A stretch of DNA of 45,578 nucleotides from Trueperaceae bacterium (GCA_036381035.1 DASVDQ010000114.1:1-45578); one strand, 5' to 3'. Shown: positions 26,987 to 37,608, counted from the stretch's first letter. Made by a program: numbers and translations. The notes: a model not told the origin generated them from the sequence alone.

Positions 26987-28147
26987 TCAGCGCTGCGCCG
27001 TGGCCTCGAGGAGCGGCAGCGGGTCGACGGTGTCGCCGGCCACCCTGACCTCGAAGTGGAGGTGGGAGCCGGTCGAGTTGCCGGTGCTCCCGACCAGCGC
27101 GATCGTGTCCCCGGCCGCGACCACGTCGCCGACGTTCACCAGCACCTCGGACGCGTGAGCGTAGTAGTACTCGGTGTCGCCGTCCTCGACGATGACGAGG
27201 TAGCCGTAGCCGCCGTACCAGCCCGCGTAAGTGACGGTGCCGGGCGCGGCGGCGACCACCGGGTCGCCGGTGTGGCCGTCGATGTCGACGCCGCCGTGCC
27301 AGTTCGAGCCGTTGATGCGCAGCGACCGGTAGCCGTAGCGGGAGGTGATGGTGCCGACGAGCGGCCAGATCAGGCCGGTCACGGCGGGCGGCGTGGCCGC
27401 GTCGCCGGTGACGGCGCGTCCCGCCGCGATCTCGTTGCCCGGCACGATGCGGAGCTGCTGGCCGGCGAAGATGCGCTCGCTCTTCAGGCCGTTGGCGCTC
27501 ATGATCGCGGCCACCGTCGTGTTGTGGGCCCGCGCCAGCGTCCACAGGGTCTCGCCCTTCTGGACGGTGACGGTCTGGGCGACGGCGCCGCCGACGTCGC
27601 GTCCGCCGGCGGCGTACTGGCCGGGCACGACCAGGCGGTGGCCCGGGTTGATGACCGTGGCGAGGGTGATGCCGTTGGCGTCGGCGATGGCCTGCGGGGT
27701 GGTGCCGTAGGCGCGCGCTATCGACCAGAGGCTGTCGCCCGGCATGACCTCGACGACGAGCGGCTCGAGCGCCTTGTCGCCGGCGTCGAGCCGCAGCACC
27801 TGCCCGGGGTGGATCAGGGTGCCGTCGAGGTCGTTGAAGGCGATGAGGTCGGAGACGCTGACCCCGTGCGCCAGCGCGATGTCGTAGAGCGTGTCACCGG
27901 CCTGGACGGTGACGGTGCGCGCCGGCGCCGCGGGCGCCGCGCTCCCCGGGAGCCGGAGGACCTGGCCCGGCCTGATCTGGTCGCCGGTGAGGCCGTTGAG
28001 CTCCTTGAGCGTCGCGACGTCGGTACCCGCTCGCTGCGCGATGCTCCAGAGGGTGTCGTGTGGTTGGACCGTTACCGATTGGGCGTAGGCAACCGAGGTC
28101 GCCAAGGCACAGAGGCAGAGGAGGGGAAGGAGGCGCCCGGCTGACAT
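26987..28147 (-). CDS. Secreted M23 peptidoglycan endopeptidase with four LysM domains
   Basis: The 386-residue protein starts with a signal peptide (about 1-23, ending VAYAQ). Four LysM repeats (about 24-68, 77-121, 125-168 and 178-222) follow, each with the GDTL/GDSL/GETL-W/Y core that binds glycan GlcNAc. A C-terminal M23 domain (about 255-380) has HGGVDIDGHTGDPVVAAAPG, YYYAHASEV and GSTGNSTGSHLHFEV. The zinc ligands (His and Asp of HxxxD, and HxH of HLHFE) are present, so it could be active, although many LysM-M23 proteins are EnvC/NlpD-like regulators. ATG 28147 has a TATCTT box 8 bases upstream. It probably remodels the wall outside the inner membrane, and the phosphoesterase gene follows. 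Confidence 0.93.
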   Translation of the reverse strand: MSAGRLLPLLCLCALATSVAYAQSVTVQPHDTLWSIAQRAGTDVATLKELNGLTGDQIRPGQVLRLPGSAAPAAPARTVTVQAGDTLYDIALAHGVSVSDLIAFNDLDGTLIHPGQVLRLDAGDKALEPLVVEVMPGDSLWSIARAYGTTPQAIADANGITLATVINPGHRLVVPGQYAAGGRDVGGAVAQTVTVQKGETLWTLARAHNTTVAAIMSANGLKSERIFAGQQLRIVPGNEIAAGRAVTGDAATPPAVTGLIWPLVGTITSRYGYRSLRINGSNWHGGVDIDGHTGDPVVAAAPGTVTYAGWYGGYGYLVIVEDGDTEYYYAHASEVLVNVGDVVAAGDTIALVGSTGNSTGSHLHFEVRVAGDTVDPLPLLEATAQR

Positions 28148-28155
28148 TGCCAGCC

Positions 28156-28161
28156 AAGATA
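28156..28161 (-). promoter_or_regulatory. -10 box of a leaderless promoter for the LysM-M23 gene
   Basis: TATCTT on the minus strand lies 8 bases before ATG 28147. An AT-rich stretch at about 28171-28200 lies further upstream. Confidence 0.5.
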
Positions 28162-28264
28162 CCAGAAGCGGCGCTCTATTTTACAAGAGGTTCTTCATTG
28201 CTTCCGTGACGCTGACGACGGAACGTGAGGGCGGCATGTGAGCCGGGGAGCGTCGGCCCGCGGT

Positions 28265-28329
28265 CGTCCGTCGCGCGGGTCGCGGGGAGGTCCTCCCGAC
28301 GGGTCTCAGGGCCGTCCGTCGCGCGGGTC
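28265..28329. repeat. 17-base direct repeat at the 3' end of the small gene
   Basis: CGTCCGTCGCGCGGGTC occurs exactly at 28265-28281 and 28313-28329. The second copy encodes DPRDGR near the C-terminus of the 60-residue protein; the first lies after its stop codon. Confidence 0.8.
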
Positions 28330-28488
28330 CAGCACGGTGTTGAACATCTCGCGCGACCCGAGTTCCATCATGATCAGGTAGAAGTTCTCGATGTCGAGGT
28401 CGTCGGCGACCCCGTGGATGATGCGGAACTGCAGCCGGGCGGCCTCACGCTCCAGATCGGCTGTGGGCACCTGGGCGAAGCTAGGCAT
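28306..28488 (-). CDS. Small hypothetical protein
   Basis: A 60-residue frame runs from ATG 28488 to TGA 28306. It is charged and helical-looking (LEREAARLQFRII and a middle DLDIENFYLIMMELGSREMF) and has no membrane segment. I recognise no family. Coding character is supported by the balanced, non-Arg/Pro-rich composition, which differs from shadow frames in this GC-rich DNA, and by fitting neatly between two minus-strand genes. It lies 35 bases upstream of the argB stop. The end of the gene is involved in a 17-base direct repeat. It could be a small regulatory or structural protein; nothing points to one. Confidence 0.6.
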   Translation of the reverse strand: MPSFAQVPTADLEREAARLQFRIIHGVADDLDIENFYLIMMELGSREMFNTVLDPRDGRP

Positions 28489-28523
28489 GGCCGATATGTA
28501 GCAGCGGCGGTCTTACGGGACAC

Positions 28524-29378
28524 TTAACCGGCGGTGATCCTCGTGCCGCCGCCGGCCAGCGCCCGCTCGACGCCGTCCGCGTGCCGCCCGTCGGCCACCA
28601 CCGCGAACGACGCCCCGCGGGACAGGGCCTCCAGCGCCGCCTCGACCTTCGGGACCATGCCGCCGGCGATGCGCCCGTCGGCGATGCGGGCGAGCGCCTC
28701 GTCGCGCGTGAGCTCGCGCAGCAGGCTCGCGGGGTCGGAGGGGTCGTCGAGGACCCCGGGGACGTTCGTGAGGAAGCACACGCCCTCGCCGACCGCGCCC
28801 GCCACCGCGCCGGCGACCTCGTCGGCGTTGACGTTCAGGGCCGGTCCGGCCTCGCGCGGCGCGTCGCCGAGGGCCCCGCTCGCCTCGGCGTCAGCGGACG
28901 GAGCCTCCCCGCCCGCGTCGCTCCCGCTCGCGGCGCCGGCACGCGGTAGCTCCCGCGCCACGCTGGCGACGACGGGCACCAGTCCCGCCGCGCGCAGGGC
29001 CAGCAGGACGCGGGCGTCAACGCTGCGCACGTGGCCGACGCGGCCCAGCTCCGGCTCGGCCGCGGCGGCGCCGAGCAGGCCGGCGTCGCGTCCCGTGAGG
29101 CCCACGGCGGGGCCGATCTCCTCGGCGAGGCGCTTGCCGAGCACCGTCAGCACGTCCTCGACGACGCTCATCGCCTCCGGCGTGGTGACGCGCAGGCCGC
29201 GCACGAAGCGGTGCTCGATGCCGCGCGCGTCGAGGGCCGCGGCGATGAACGGCCCGCCGCCGTGCACGACGACCGGCGGCGTGCCCCGCGCGGCCAGGCG
29301 CCTGATGCCGGCGGCGACGGCGGCCCTCGTCGCCGGGTCGGTCATGGCGTTGCCGCCGTACTTGACGACGAGGCTCAC
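28524..29378 (-). CDS. argB: Acetylglutamate kinase (ArgB)
   Basis: ArgB phosphorylates N-acetylglutamate in arginine synthesis. From GTG 29378 the protein has 284 residues. It shows the amino-acid-kinase fold: VVKYGGNAM (4-12), VVVHGGGPFI (37-46), the glycine loop with GKRLAEE, GLTGRDAGLL, LNVNADEVAGAVA (181-193), FLTNVPGVLDD and GGMVPKVEAAL (catalytic Lys 244). An Ala/Gly/Ser/Glu-rich insertion of about 30 residues (about 146-178) just before LNVNAD is longer than in typical ArgB and could be a flexible surface loop. A TAGGCT box 7 bases upstream supports the GTG. It is divergent from the phosphohexomutase and not with other arg genes. Confidence 0.9.
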   Translation of the reverse strand: MSLVVKYGGNAMTDPATRAAVAAGIRRLAARGTPPVVVHGGGPFIAAALDARGIEHRFVRGLRVTTPEAMSVVEDVLTVLGKRLAEEIGPAVGLTGRDAGLLGAAAAEPELGRVGHVRSVDARVLLALRAAGLVPVVASVARELPRAGAASGSDAGGEAPSADAEASGALGDAPREAGPALNVNADEVAGAVAGAVGEGVCFLTNVPGVLDDPSDPASLLRELTRDEALARIADGRIAGGMVPKVEAALEALSRGASFAVVADGRHADGVERALAGGGTRITAG

Positions 29379-29385
29379 GGCAGGG

Positions 29386-29391
29386 AGCCTA
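29386..29391 (-). promoter_or_regulatory. -10 box of a leaderless promoter for argB
   Basis: TAGGCT on the minus strand lies 7 bases before GTG 29378 and is preceded by TG. It supports the GTG start over upstream in-frame codons. Confidence 0.5.
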
Positions 29392-29442
29392 CAACGCGCG
29401 TGATAGGTTGGCCGGGGCCGCCCGTCGCGGCCGCTCGTGAGG

Positions 29443-30858
29443 ATGGACATAGCCTTCGGGACAGACGGCTGGCGCGACGTCATCGCCGCCGGCTTCACCT
29501 TCGCCAACGTCAGGCGCGCCGCCGCCGCGTACGCCGACCACCTCGCCGCGCGCGGCGGGGGCCTCGTGCTGGTCGGCTACGACACGCGCTTCCTCGGCCG
29601 CGAGTTCGCCGAGCAGGCGGCGGCGGTCCTGGCTGCGCGCGGCCTGGAAGCGCGGGTCAGCGCCGACTATCTGCCCACGCCGGCGCTGTCGTTCGCCGTC
29701 AGGCGCTACGGCGCCGCCGGCGGCGTGATGATCACGGCCTCCCACAACCCGCCCAGGTACGGCGGCTTCAAGCTCAAGGGGCCCTACGGCGGCACCGCCA
29801 CGCAGGCGATCTACGAGGACGTCGCCGCCCGCGTGCCGGCCGGCCCGGTGCCCGAGGGCGGCGGGAGCTTCGGCGCCTTCGACGTGCGCGACGAGTACTA
29901 CGGCGCGCTCTCCGCACTCATCGACCTGGAGGCCCTGCGTGCCGCGGCGCCGCGCGTCGTCCACGACGCCATGGGCGGCGCGGGCGCCGGCTGGCTCGCC
30001 GGCTTCGCCGCCCGGACCGGCGCGCTGGAGGTCGTCGAGGTGCGGGGCCGGCCAGACCCGCTCTTCCACGGCGTGAACCCCGAGCCGATCCCCGCCAACG
30101 TGGTCGCGACGGCGGAGCTGATGGCCGACGCCGCCGAGCGCTCCGGCGGGCCCGTCTTCGCCGCGGTCACGGACGGCGACGCCGACCGCCTCGGCGTGGT
30201 CCTGCCCGGCGGGGGGTTCTTCGACGCCCACCAGGTGTTCGCCGTGATGCTCGACCACCTGCACCGCAAGGGCGGCCGCGGCCGGGTCGTCAAGACGTTC
30301 ACGGTCAGCCGCGTGATCGAGCGGCTGGCGGCCTCGCGCGGGCTGCGCGTGACCGAGACGCCCGTGGGCTTCAAGCACATCGTCGACGCGATGCTCGGCC
30401 CCGGCGAGCCGGTGCTGATAGGCGGCGAGGAGTCGGGGGGCATCGGTCTGTCTGCCCACCTGCCCGAGCGCGACGGCCTGGCGAACGCCCTGGTGCTGCT
30501 GGAGGCAGCCGTCGCCTCGGGCGAGGGCCTGGCCGAGGCGTTCGCGCGCCTCGAGCGCGAGACCGGCTGGCGCCACGCCTACGACAGGCTGGACCTGCAC
30601 CTCGGCGGCGAGGAGGCGATGGCCGCGGTGCGGGAGCGTCTCGCGGACCCCCCGACCGCGATCGCCGGCTGGCGCGTGGAGAGCGCCGAGGACCTCGACG
30701 GGCTCAAGCTGAACCTGGAGAGGGGCGGCGAGGTCGCCGCGTGGGTCCTGTTCCGCGCCAGCGGCACCGAGCCGCTGCTGCGCGTCTACTGCGAGGCGCC
30801 CACGCCCGCTGACGTGGCGGCCGTGCTGGCCGCGGCCCGGGAGCTGGTCGCGTCGTAG
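29443..30858 (+). CDS. Phosphohexomutase (phosphoglucomutase/phosphomannomutase family)
   Basis: The 471-residue enzyme belongs to the alpha-D-phosphohexomutase family, which interconverts sugar 1- and 6-phosphates through a phosphoserine. The four expected sites are MITASHNPPRYGGFKLKG (phospho-Ser100), TDGDADRLG (metal loop, about 243-251), GEESGGIG (sugar-binding loop) and RASGTEPLLRVY (phosphate loop near the C-terminus). The early FGTDGWR is also typical. The sugar loop GEESGGIG (rather than GEMSGH) and the length suggest phosphoglucomutase or broad specificity rather than GlmM, but this is not certain. ATG 29443 fits homologues; GTG 29437 is an in-frame alternative. TAGGTT at 29404-29409 may be its -10 box, leaving a ~25-base leader. 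Confidence 0.88.
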   Translation: MDIAFGTDGWRDVIAAGFTFANVRRAAAAYADHLAARGGGLVLVGYDTRFLGREFAEQAAAVLAARGLEARVSADYLPTPALSFAVRRYGAAGGVMITASHNPPRYGGFKLKGPYGGTATQAIYEDVAARVPAGPVPEGGGSFGAFDVRDEYYGALSALIDLEALRAAAPRVVHDAMGGAGAGWLAGFAARTGALEVVEVRGRPDPLFHGVNPEPIPANVVATAELMADAAERSGGPVFAAVTDGDADRLGVVLPGGGFFDAHQVFAVMLDHLHRKGGRGRVVKTFTVSRVIERLAASRGLRVTETPVGFKHIVDAMLGPGEPVLIGGEESGGIGLSAHLPERDGLANALVLLEAAVASGEGLAEAFARLERETGWRHAYDRLDLHLGGEEAMAAVRERLADPPTAIAGWRVESAEDLDGLKLNLERGGEVAAWVLFRASGTEPLLRVYCEAPTPADVAAVLAAARELVAS

Positions 30859-30940
30859 CCGCGTTCGGCGCCAGGTGTCCGCGCGGGCGGACGCCGCCGC
30901 CAGGACGTCGCCGCGGGGACGTCCGCCCGCCGGACCGGCC

Positions 30941-32029
30941 TCACAGCGCGATCAGGTGCTTCGGGCTCCGCGACAGGACCTCGTGGCCGTCCTCGGTGAC
31001 CAGGACCAGGTCCTCGATGCGCAGGCCGGTGAAGCCGGGGACGTAGACGCCCGGCTCCACCGTCACCACCATGCCGGGGCGAAGCACGTCTTCGGAGCGC
31101 TGCGACAGGCGCGGTCCCTCGTGCACCTCGAGCCCCGTGCCGTGACCGAGGCTGTGGGCGAACGCCTCCGCCAGCCCGTTCCTGGCCAGCGCGTCGCGCG
31201 CCACGGCGTCGAGCTCGCGGCCGCCCTTGCCGGGCGCCACCGCCGCCACGGCCGCCTCCTGCGCCTCGAGCACGGCCTCGTACATGCGGCGCTCCTCGGG
31301 CCCGAGCTCGCCGACCGCGACCGTGCGCGTCATGTCGGCGTGGTAGCCGCGGAACGCGGCCCCGAAGTCCATCGTGACCAGCTCGCCGCGCCCGATGCGC
31401 TTCTGCGACGCCGTGCCGTGCGGCATGGCCCCACGGACGCCGGAGGCCACGATGGTGTCGAAGCCCGGCCCGTCGGCGCCCGCGAGGCGCATGGCGCGCT
31501 CGAGCTCCAGGGCGACCTCAGCCTCGGTGACGCCCTCGCGCACGAACTCGAGCACGGCCGCGAAGGCCGCGTCCGTGATGCGGGCGGCCTCGCGCAGCAT
31601 GTCCACCTCGTGCGGACGCTTCACCAGGCGCTGCTCCGCGACGAGGCCCTCGAGGGGCACGGGCGCGGCGCCGAGCAGCTCGGTGAGCTTGGCGTTGCGC
31701 TTCAGCGTGACGTGCTCGGCCTCCACGCCCAGCCGCAGGCCGCCCGCCAGCTCGGCGAGGCGCGCGTCGGCGTCGGCACCGACGACGATCTCGTAGGGGA
31801 CCAGCGCCTCCTCGGCGGCCTGGGCCGTGTAGCGCCCGTCGGTGAACATCACGGCCGCGTCCGGCAGCACCAGCAGCGTGGCGTCCTCGGGCGAGGAGAA
31901 GCCGGTGAGGTACCTGACGTTCGCCGGGTAGGTGACGAGCATGGCGTCGACGCCGCGCTCCCTCATCGCGCCCCTGAGGACGTCGAGCGCCTCGTCCACG
32001 TGGGCCTTGGCAGGGTCTGCGATGGTCAT
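30941..32029 (-). CDS. M24-family Xaa-Pro aminopeptidase/dipeptidase
   Basis: The 362-residue protein has the creatinase-like N-terminal domain (about 10-125, with NVRYLTGFSSPEDATLLVLP). A pita-bread catalytic domain follows, with metal ligands in VTMDFGAAFRGYHADMTRTV (two Asp), HSLGHGTGLEVHEGP (His), VTVEPGVYVPG (Glu) and LRIEDLVLV (Glu). All five ligands are present, so it should cleave Xaa-Pro bonds in the cytoplasm. ATG 32029 overlaps the tpiA stop by four bases (ATGA) and has AGGAGA upstream, so it is coupled to tpiA. The length suits PepQ/YpdF-type enzymes of Gram-positive bacteria and Deinococcota. Confidence 0.92.
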   Translation of the reverse strand: MTIADPAKAHVDEALDVLRGAMRERGVDAMLVTYPANVRYLTGFSSPEDATLLVLPDAAVMFTDGRYTAQAAEEALVPYEIVVGADADARLAELAGGLRLGVEAEHVTLKRNAKLTELLGAAPVPLEGLVAEQRLVKRPHEVDMLREAARITDAAFAAVLEFVREGVTEAEVALELERAMRLAGADGPGFDTIVASGVRGAMPHGTASQKRIGRGELVTMDFGAAFRGYHADMTRTVAVGELGPEERRMYEAVLEAQEAAVAAVAPGKGGRELDAVARDALARNGLAEAFAHSLGHGTGLEVHEGPRLSQRSEDVLRPGMVVTVEPGVYVPGFTGLRIEDLVLVTEDGHEVLSRSPKHLIAL

Positions 32030-32793
32030 GGTCTCTCCTGGCCGCACGCGGCGACTATCGCGAGGAGGTCAGAGGTCGAGAGGCTGGCGCCGCCCACGAG
32101 GCCGCCGTCCACGTCCGGCTGGGCGAGCAGCTCGGCGGCGTTCGCGGGCTTCATGCTGCCGCCGTAGAGCACCCGCACGTCGCCCCCTCCGGGCAGCAGC
32201 TCGCGCAGCTCGGCGCGCACGGCCGCGCACATCTCCTGGGCGTCGGCGGCGGTGGCGTTGAGGCCCGTGCCGATCGCCCACACGGGCTCGTACGCGACGA
32301 CGAGGCGGTCGGGGGACGGCAAGACGAGGCCCTCCAGCGCGCCGCGGAGCTGGCCCAGCACCACGCCCATGGCCTCCCCGGCGTCGCGCTGCTCCCGCGT
32401 CTCGCCCACGCACAGCACCGGGACGAGCCCCGCCGCCAGGGCGCACCGCACCTTGGCGCGCACCAGCTCGTCGTCCTCGCCGTGGTACTGCCGGCGCTCG
32501 GAGTGCCCCACGACCGCGTAGGCGGCCCCGGTGTCGGCGACCATCGCCGCCGAGACCTCGCCGGTGTAGGCGCCCTCCTCGTGCGCCGACACGTCCTGCG
32601 CGCCCAGGGCGACGGCGGTGCCGAAGGTCAGCCGCGCCATGCCGGGCAGGTGCGTGTACGGCACCATCAGCGCGACGTCGCAGGGCAGCGGCTCCAGCGC
32701 CTCCAGCCCGGCCAGCAGCTCGCGCGTCCAGGCGGCCGCCTCGCTGGGCAGCTTGTGCATCTTCCAGTTGCCCGCTATCAGCGGCCGGCGCAT
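32026..32793 (-). CDS. tpiA: Triose-phosphate isomerase
   Basis: TpiA interconverts dihydroxyacetone phosphate and glyceraldehyde 3-phosphate in glycolysis. The 255-residue protein is a standard TIM barrel with IAGNWKMH (catalytic Lys11), YAVVGHSERRQ (electrophilic His97), VAYEPVWAIGTG (general base Glu169, followed by the flexible loop 6) and RVLYGGSMKPANA and GGLVGGASL for phosphate binding. All catalytic residues are intact. ATG 32793 has a TATCGT box 7 bases upstream. Its stop overlaps the start of the Xaa-Pro peptidase gene, forming a two-gene operon. Confidence 0.97.
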   Translation of the reverse strand: MRRPLIAGNWKMHKLPSEAAAWTRELLAGLEALEPLPCDVALMVPYTHLPGMARLTFGTAVALGAQDVSAHEEGAYTGEVSAAMVADTGAAYAVVGHSERRQYHGEDDELVRAKVRCALAAGLVPVLCVGETREQRDAGEAMGVVLGQLRGALEGLVLPSPDRLVVAYEPVWAIGTGLNATAADAQEMCAAVRAELRELLPGGGDVRVLYGGSMKPANAAELLAQPDVDGGLVGGASLSTSDLLAIVAACGQERP

Positions 32794-32800
32794 GGGGGTG

Positions 32801-32806
32801 ACGATA
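32801..32806 (-). promoter_or_regulatory. -10 box of a leaderless promoter for tpiA
   Basis: TATCGT on the minus strand lies 7 bases before ATG 32793. Confidence 0.5.
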
Positions 32807-32941
32807 ACCCAGAGGCTAGCCCGTCGGCCGACCGGGGTGGGGCTCGCCGACCACCTGCCGGCCCTCCGCGGGGCGCCTCGCGTCGAAGCGGCCCCCTCGC
32901 CGACGAGGGGTCCGCGCCACGGCCCCCCTCGGCCAAGGGGA

Positions 32942-32971
32942 AGCGGCGCGACCGGTGAGGGTCGCGCCGCT
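32942..32971 (-). terminator. Terminator hairpin downstream of lon
   Basis: AGCGGCGCGACC and GGTCGCGCCGCT form a perfect 12-bp stem around a 6-base loop. On the minus strand it is followed by TTCCCCTT, a weak U-rich tail. It lies 27 bases after the lon stop. A second small stem, CCCCTCG/CGAGGGG at 32893-32910, lies beyond it. The rest of 32794-32997 shows nothing else. Confidence 0.75.
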
Positions 32972-32997
32972 CTGCATGGGGCTCATCGCCGCCGAGC

Positions 32998-35463
<2,466 letters not shown>

Positions 35464-35470
35464 GTTGGTC

Positions 35471-35476
35471 ACCTTA
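35471..35476 (-). promoter_or_regulatory. -10 box of a leaderless promoter for lon
   Basis: TAAGGT on the minus strand lies 7 bases before ATG 35463 and overlaps the alternative GTG 35472. That GTG is therefore unlikely to be transcribed from this promoter. Confidence 0.5.
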
Positions 35477-35547
35477 TCCGAACGGGCTGGGAAGAACGGT
35501 GTCGCCCCGGCGCGTTGGCGCCGCCCTTAGGCGCTGCGGCCGGAGTC

Positions 35548-35570
35548 ACTTGAGCGCGCACGGCTCAAGT
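35548..35570. promoter_or_regulatory. HAIR-like inverted repeat (candidate HspR operator) upstream of lon
   Basis: CTTGAGC-N7-GCTCAAG (35549-35569) is perfectly symmetric and extends by one more pair (A/T) on each side. The published HspR operator, HAIR, is CTTGAGT-N7-ACTCAAG, so each arm differs at one position and the spacer is exactly 7. It lies about 85 bases before the lon start and 112 before argS. Control of lon by HspR is established in Streptomyces, and HspR is a heat-shock repressor in Deinococcus. Confidence 0.7.
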
Positions 35571-35668
35571 TTACTAGATGCAACTGACTCAGATATGGGG
35601 CGCCCGACACGCCCGTCGCTGGGGTGCCCCGCCGACGGGCGGGCGCAGGGAACTATAACCCCCCGTGG

Positions 35669-35674
35669 TAACTT
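35669..35674 (+). promoter_or_regulatory. -10 box of a leaderless promoter for argS
   Basis: TAACTT lies 8 bases before ATG 35683. A second candidate, TATAAC at 35655-35660, would give a short leader instead. Confidence 0.45.
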
Positions 35675-35682
35675 GGCGCGTC

Positions 35683-37554
35683 ATGAAGGACGCCCTAGGG
35701 GCGCTGTCCCGCTCGCTTCGCACGGTCATCGACACGCTGGCGCCCGGCTTCGAGGGCGACGTCCCGCTGCAGGAGGTGCCGGCAGACAAGCCCGGCGACT
35801 ACGGCACCCCGGTGGCCTTCGCGCTCGCCCGCACGCTGCGGCGTCCGCCGCCTGAGATCGCCGCCGACATCGTCGCCAGGCTCGAGCTGCCCGAGGGCGT
35901 CGCGTCCGCCGCAGCGGTGGGCCCCTACATCAACTTCGTCCTCGACCCGGGGGCGTTCGTCGCCGAGGTGGCGGCGGGCCCGCGCGCCCCTCAGGCGGCC
36001 GAGCGGCGCAAGGTCGTCGTCGAGCACACCAGCGTGAACCCGAACAAGGAGGCCCACGTCGGCCACCTGAGGAACATCGTGCTGGGCGACGCCACGGCCC
36101 GCATCCTGCGCGCGGTGGGCCACGAGGTCGAGGTCCAGAACTACATCGACGACACGGGACGTCAGGCAGCCGAGAGCATCTTCGCCGTGACCTACTTCAA
36201 CGCCAGGCACGACGCCCCCGGCAGCTCCCCGCAGCGCAAGTACGACCACTGGCTCGGCGAGCTCTACGTGCGCCTCGGCCAGGCCAAGGAGCACGACGGC
36301 GAGGCGATCGAGCGCGGCGTCAACGAGGTCATGCACCGCCTCGAGCGCGGCGAGCTGCGGCACGAGGTCGAGAGGGTCGTGAGGGCGCAGCTCGAGACGT
36401 TCAACGCGCTGGGCGCCGAGTACGACCTGCTCGTCTGGGAGTCCGACGTCGTCCAGGCCGGCTTCCTCCACCGCGGCCTCGAGGTGCTCGAGAACAGCCG
36501 CTACACGCACAGGCCCACCGAGGGCAAGTACGCGGGCGCGCTGGTCATGGACGTCTCGTCGTTCCTGCCCGGCCTCGAGGAGCCGAACGTCGTCCTCGTG
36601 CGCTCCGACGGCAACGCGATGTACGTGGCGAAGGACATCGGGTACCAGTTCTGGAAGGCGGGCCTGTTCGAGGGGCTCACCTTCACGCGCTTCGCCGTGC
36701 AGCCGTCCGGCGCGCCGCTCTACTCCTCGAGCCCACTGGGCGAGCCGCACCCCGACGGGCGCACCTTCGCGCACGCGGACGAGATCATCAACGTCGTCGA
36801 CGTGCGCCAGAGCCACCCGCAGACGATCGTCCGCACCGCCCTCGCCCTCGCCGGCGACCCGCGCGCCGAGAAGGCCTACCGCAACTCGCACCACCTCGCC
36901 TACGAGGTCGTGACGCTCGAGGGCCGGCCGATGAGCGGGCGCAAGGGCATCACGCTGTCGATAGACGAGGTCACGGTCGAGGCGACGCGGCGGGCACGCG
37001 CCGTGGTGGAGGAGAAGAACCCCGGACTGGCCAGCGTCGACGAGGTCGCCAGCGCCGTCGGCATCGGCGCCCTGCGCTTCGCGATGCTCAAGACCGAGGC
37101 CAGGAAGACGATCGACTTCCGCTGGGACCAGGCCCTCTCGCTGCAGGGCGACTCGGCGCCGTACGTGCAGTACGCCCACGCCCGGGCCTGCAGCATCCTC
37201 CGCGCCGCCGAGTCGGCCGGCCTGACCCTGGCCGAGGCGGAGAGGTCGGCGGACTTCGGCGCCATGGGGCGGCTCGAGGTGCGCCTGGCGCAGGTCGTGG
37301 CGCGCTACCCGCGGGTCGTCGAGGCGGCCGCCGAGGAGCTGGCGCCTCATACGGTCGCGCAGTACGCTCTCGACCTGGCCACGGCCTGGAACGCCTACTA
37401 CAACCACAAGGACGCTGCCGGACGGCCGGACACGCAGGTGCTGCGGGCCGAGCCGGGGCTGCGCGAGGCCAGGCTGCTGCTCGTCGACGCCGTGCGGCGC
37501 ACGCTGGAGGCCACGCTGGGCCTGCTGGGGGTGCGGGCGCCGGAGGAGATGTGA
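35683..37554 (+). CDS. argS: Arginyl-tRNA synthetase
   Basis: ArgS charges tRNA-Arg with arginine. The 623-residue protein is a class Ia synthetase with an N-terminal ArgS additional domain that recognises the tRNA D-loop (about 1-90, with YINFVLDPGAF). The HIGH-type motif is NPNKEAHVGHLRNIVLGDAT (about 125-144). Further elements are YIDDTGRQ, VRSDGNAMYVAKDIGY, and MSGRKG in place of KMSKR (normal for ArgS, where this loop varies). The C-terminal anticodon-binding helical domain contains DSAPYVQYAHARACSILR. ATG 35683 is supported by a TAACTT box and by the family's usual start. The upstream in-frame codons would lengthen it by only six residues. It is divergent from lon. Confidence 0.96.
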   Translation: MKDALGALSRSLRTVIDTLAPGFEGDVPLQEVPADKPGDYGTPVAFALARTLRRPPPEIAADIVARLELPEGVASAAAVGPYINFVLDPGAFVAEVAAGPRAPQAAERRKVVVEHTSVNPNKEAHVGHLRNIVLGDATARILRAVGHEVEVQNYIDDTGRQAAESIFAVTYFNARHDAPGSSPQRKYDHWLGELYVRLGQAKEHDGEAIERGVNEVMHRLERGELRHEVERVVRAQLETFNALGAEYDLLVWESDVVQAGFLHRGLEVLENSRYTHRPTEGKYAGALVMDVSSFLPGLEEPNVVLVRSDGNAMYVAKDIGYQFWKAGLFEGLTFTRFAVQPSGAPLYSSSPLGEPHPDGRTFAHADEIINVVDVRQSHPQTIVRTALALAGDPRAEKAYRNSHHLAYEVVTLEGRPMSGRKGITLSIDEVTVEATRRARAVVEEKNPGLASVDEVASAVGIGALRFAMLKTEARKTIDFRWDQALSLQGDSAPYVQYAHARACSILRAAESAGLTLAEAERSADFGAMGRLEVRLAQVVARYPRVVEAAAEELAPHTVAQYALDLATAWNAYYNHKDAAGRPDTQVLRAEPGLREARLLLVDAVRRTLEATLGLLGVRAPEEM

Positions 37555-37602
37555 GGCGGACCGGCCCCGCGATCGGGGGCACGGCTCGGGAGGACGGAGG
37601 CG

Positions 37603-37608
37603 TATGAT
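37603..37608 (+). promoter_or_regulatory. -10 box for the small membrane protein
   Basis: TATGAT overlaps ATG 37604 and 37607 and lies 7 bases before ATG 37616. If transcription is leaderless, the real start is 37616. If a transcript from argS is used, GGAGG 6 bases before ATG 37607 would serve. Confidence 0.45.
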
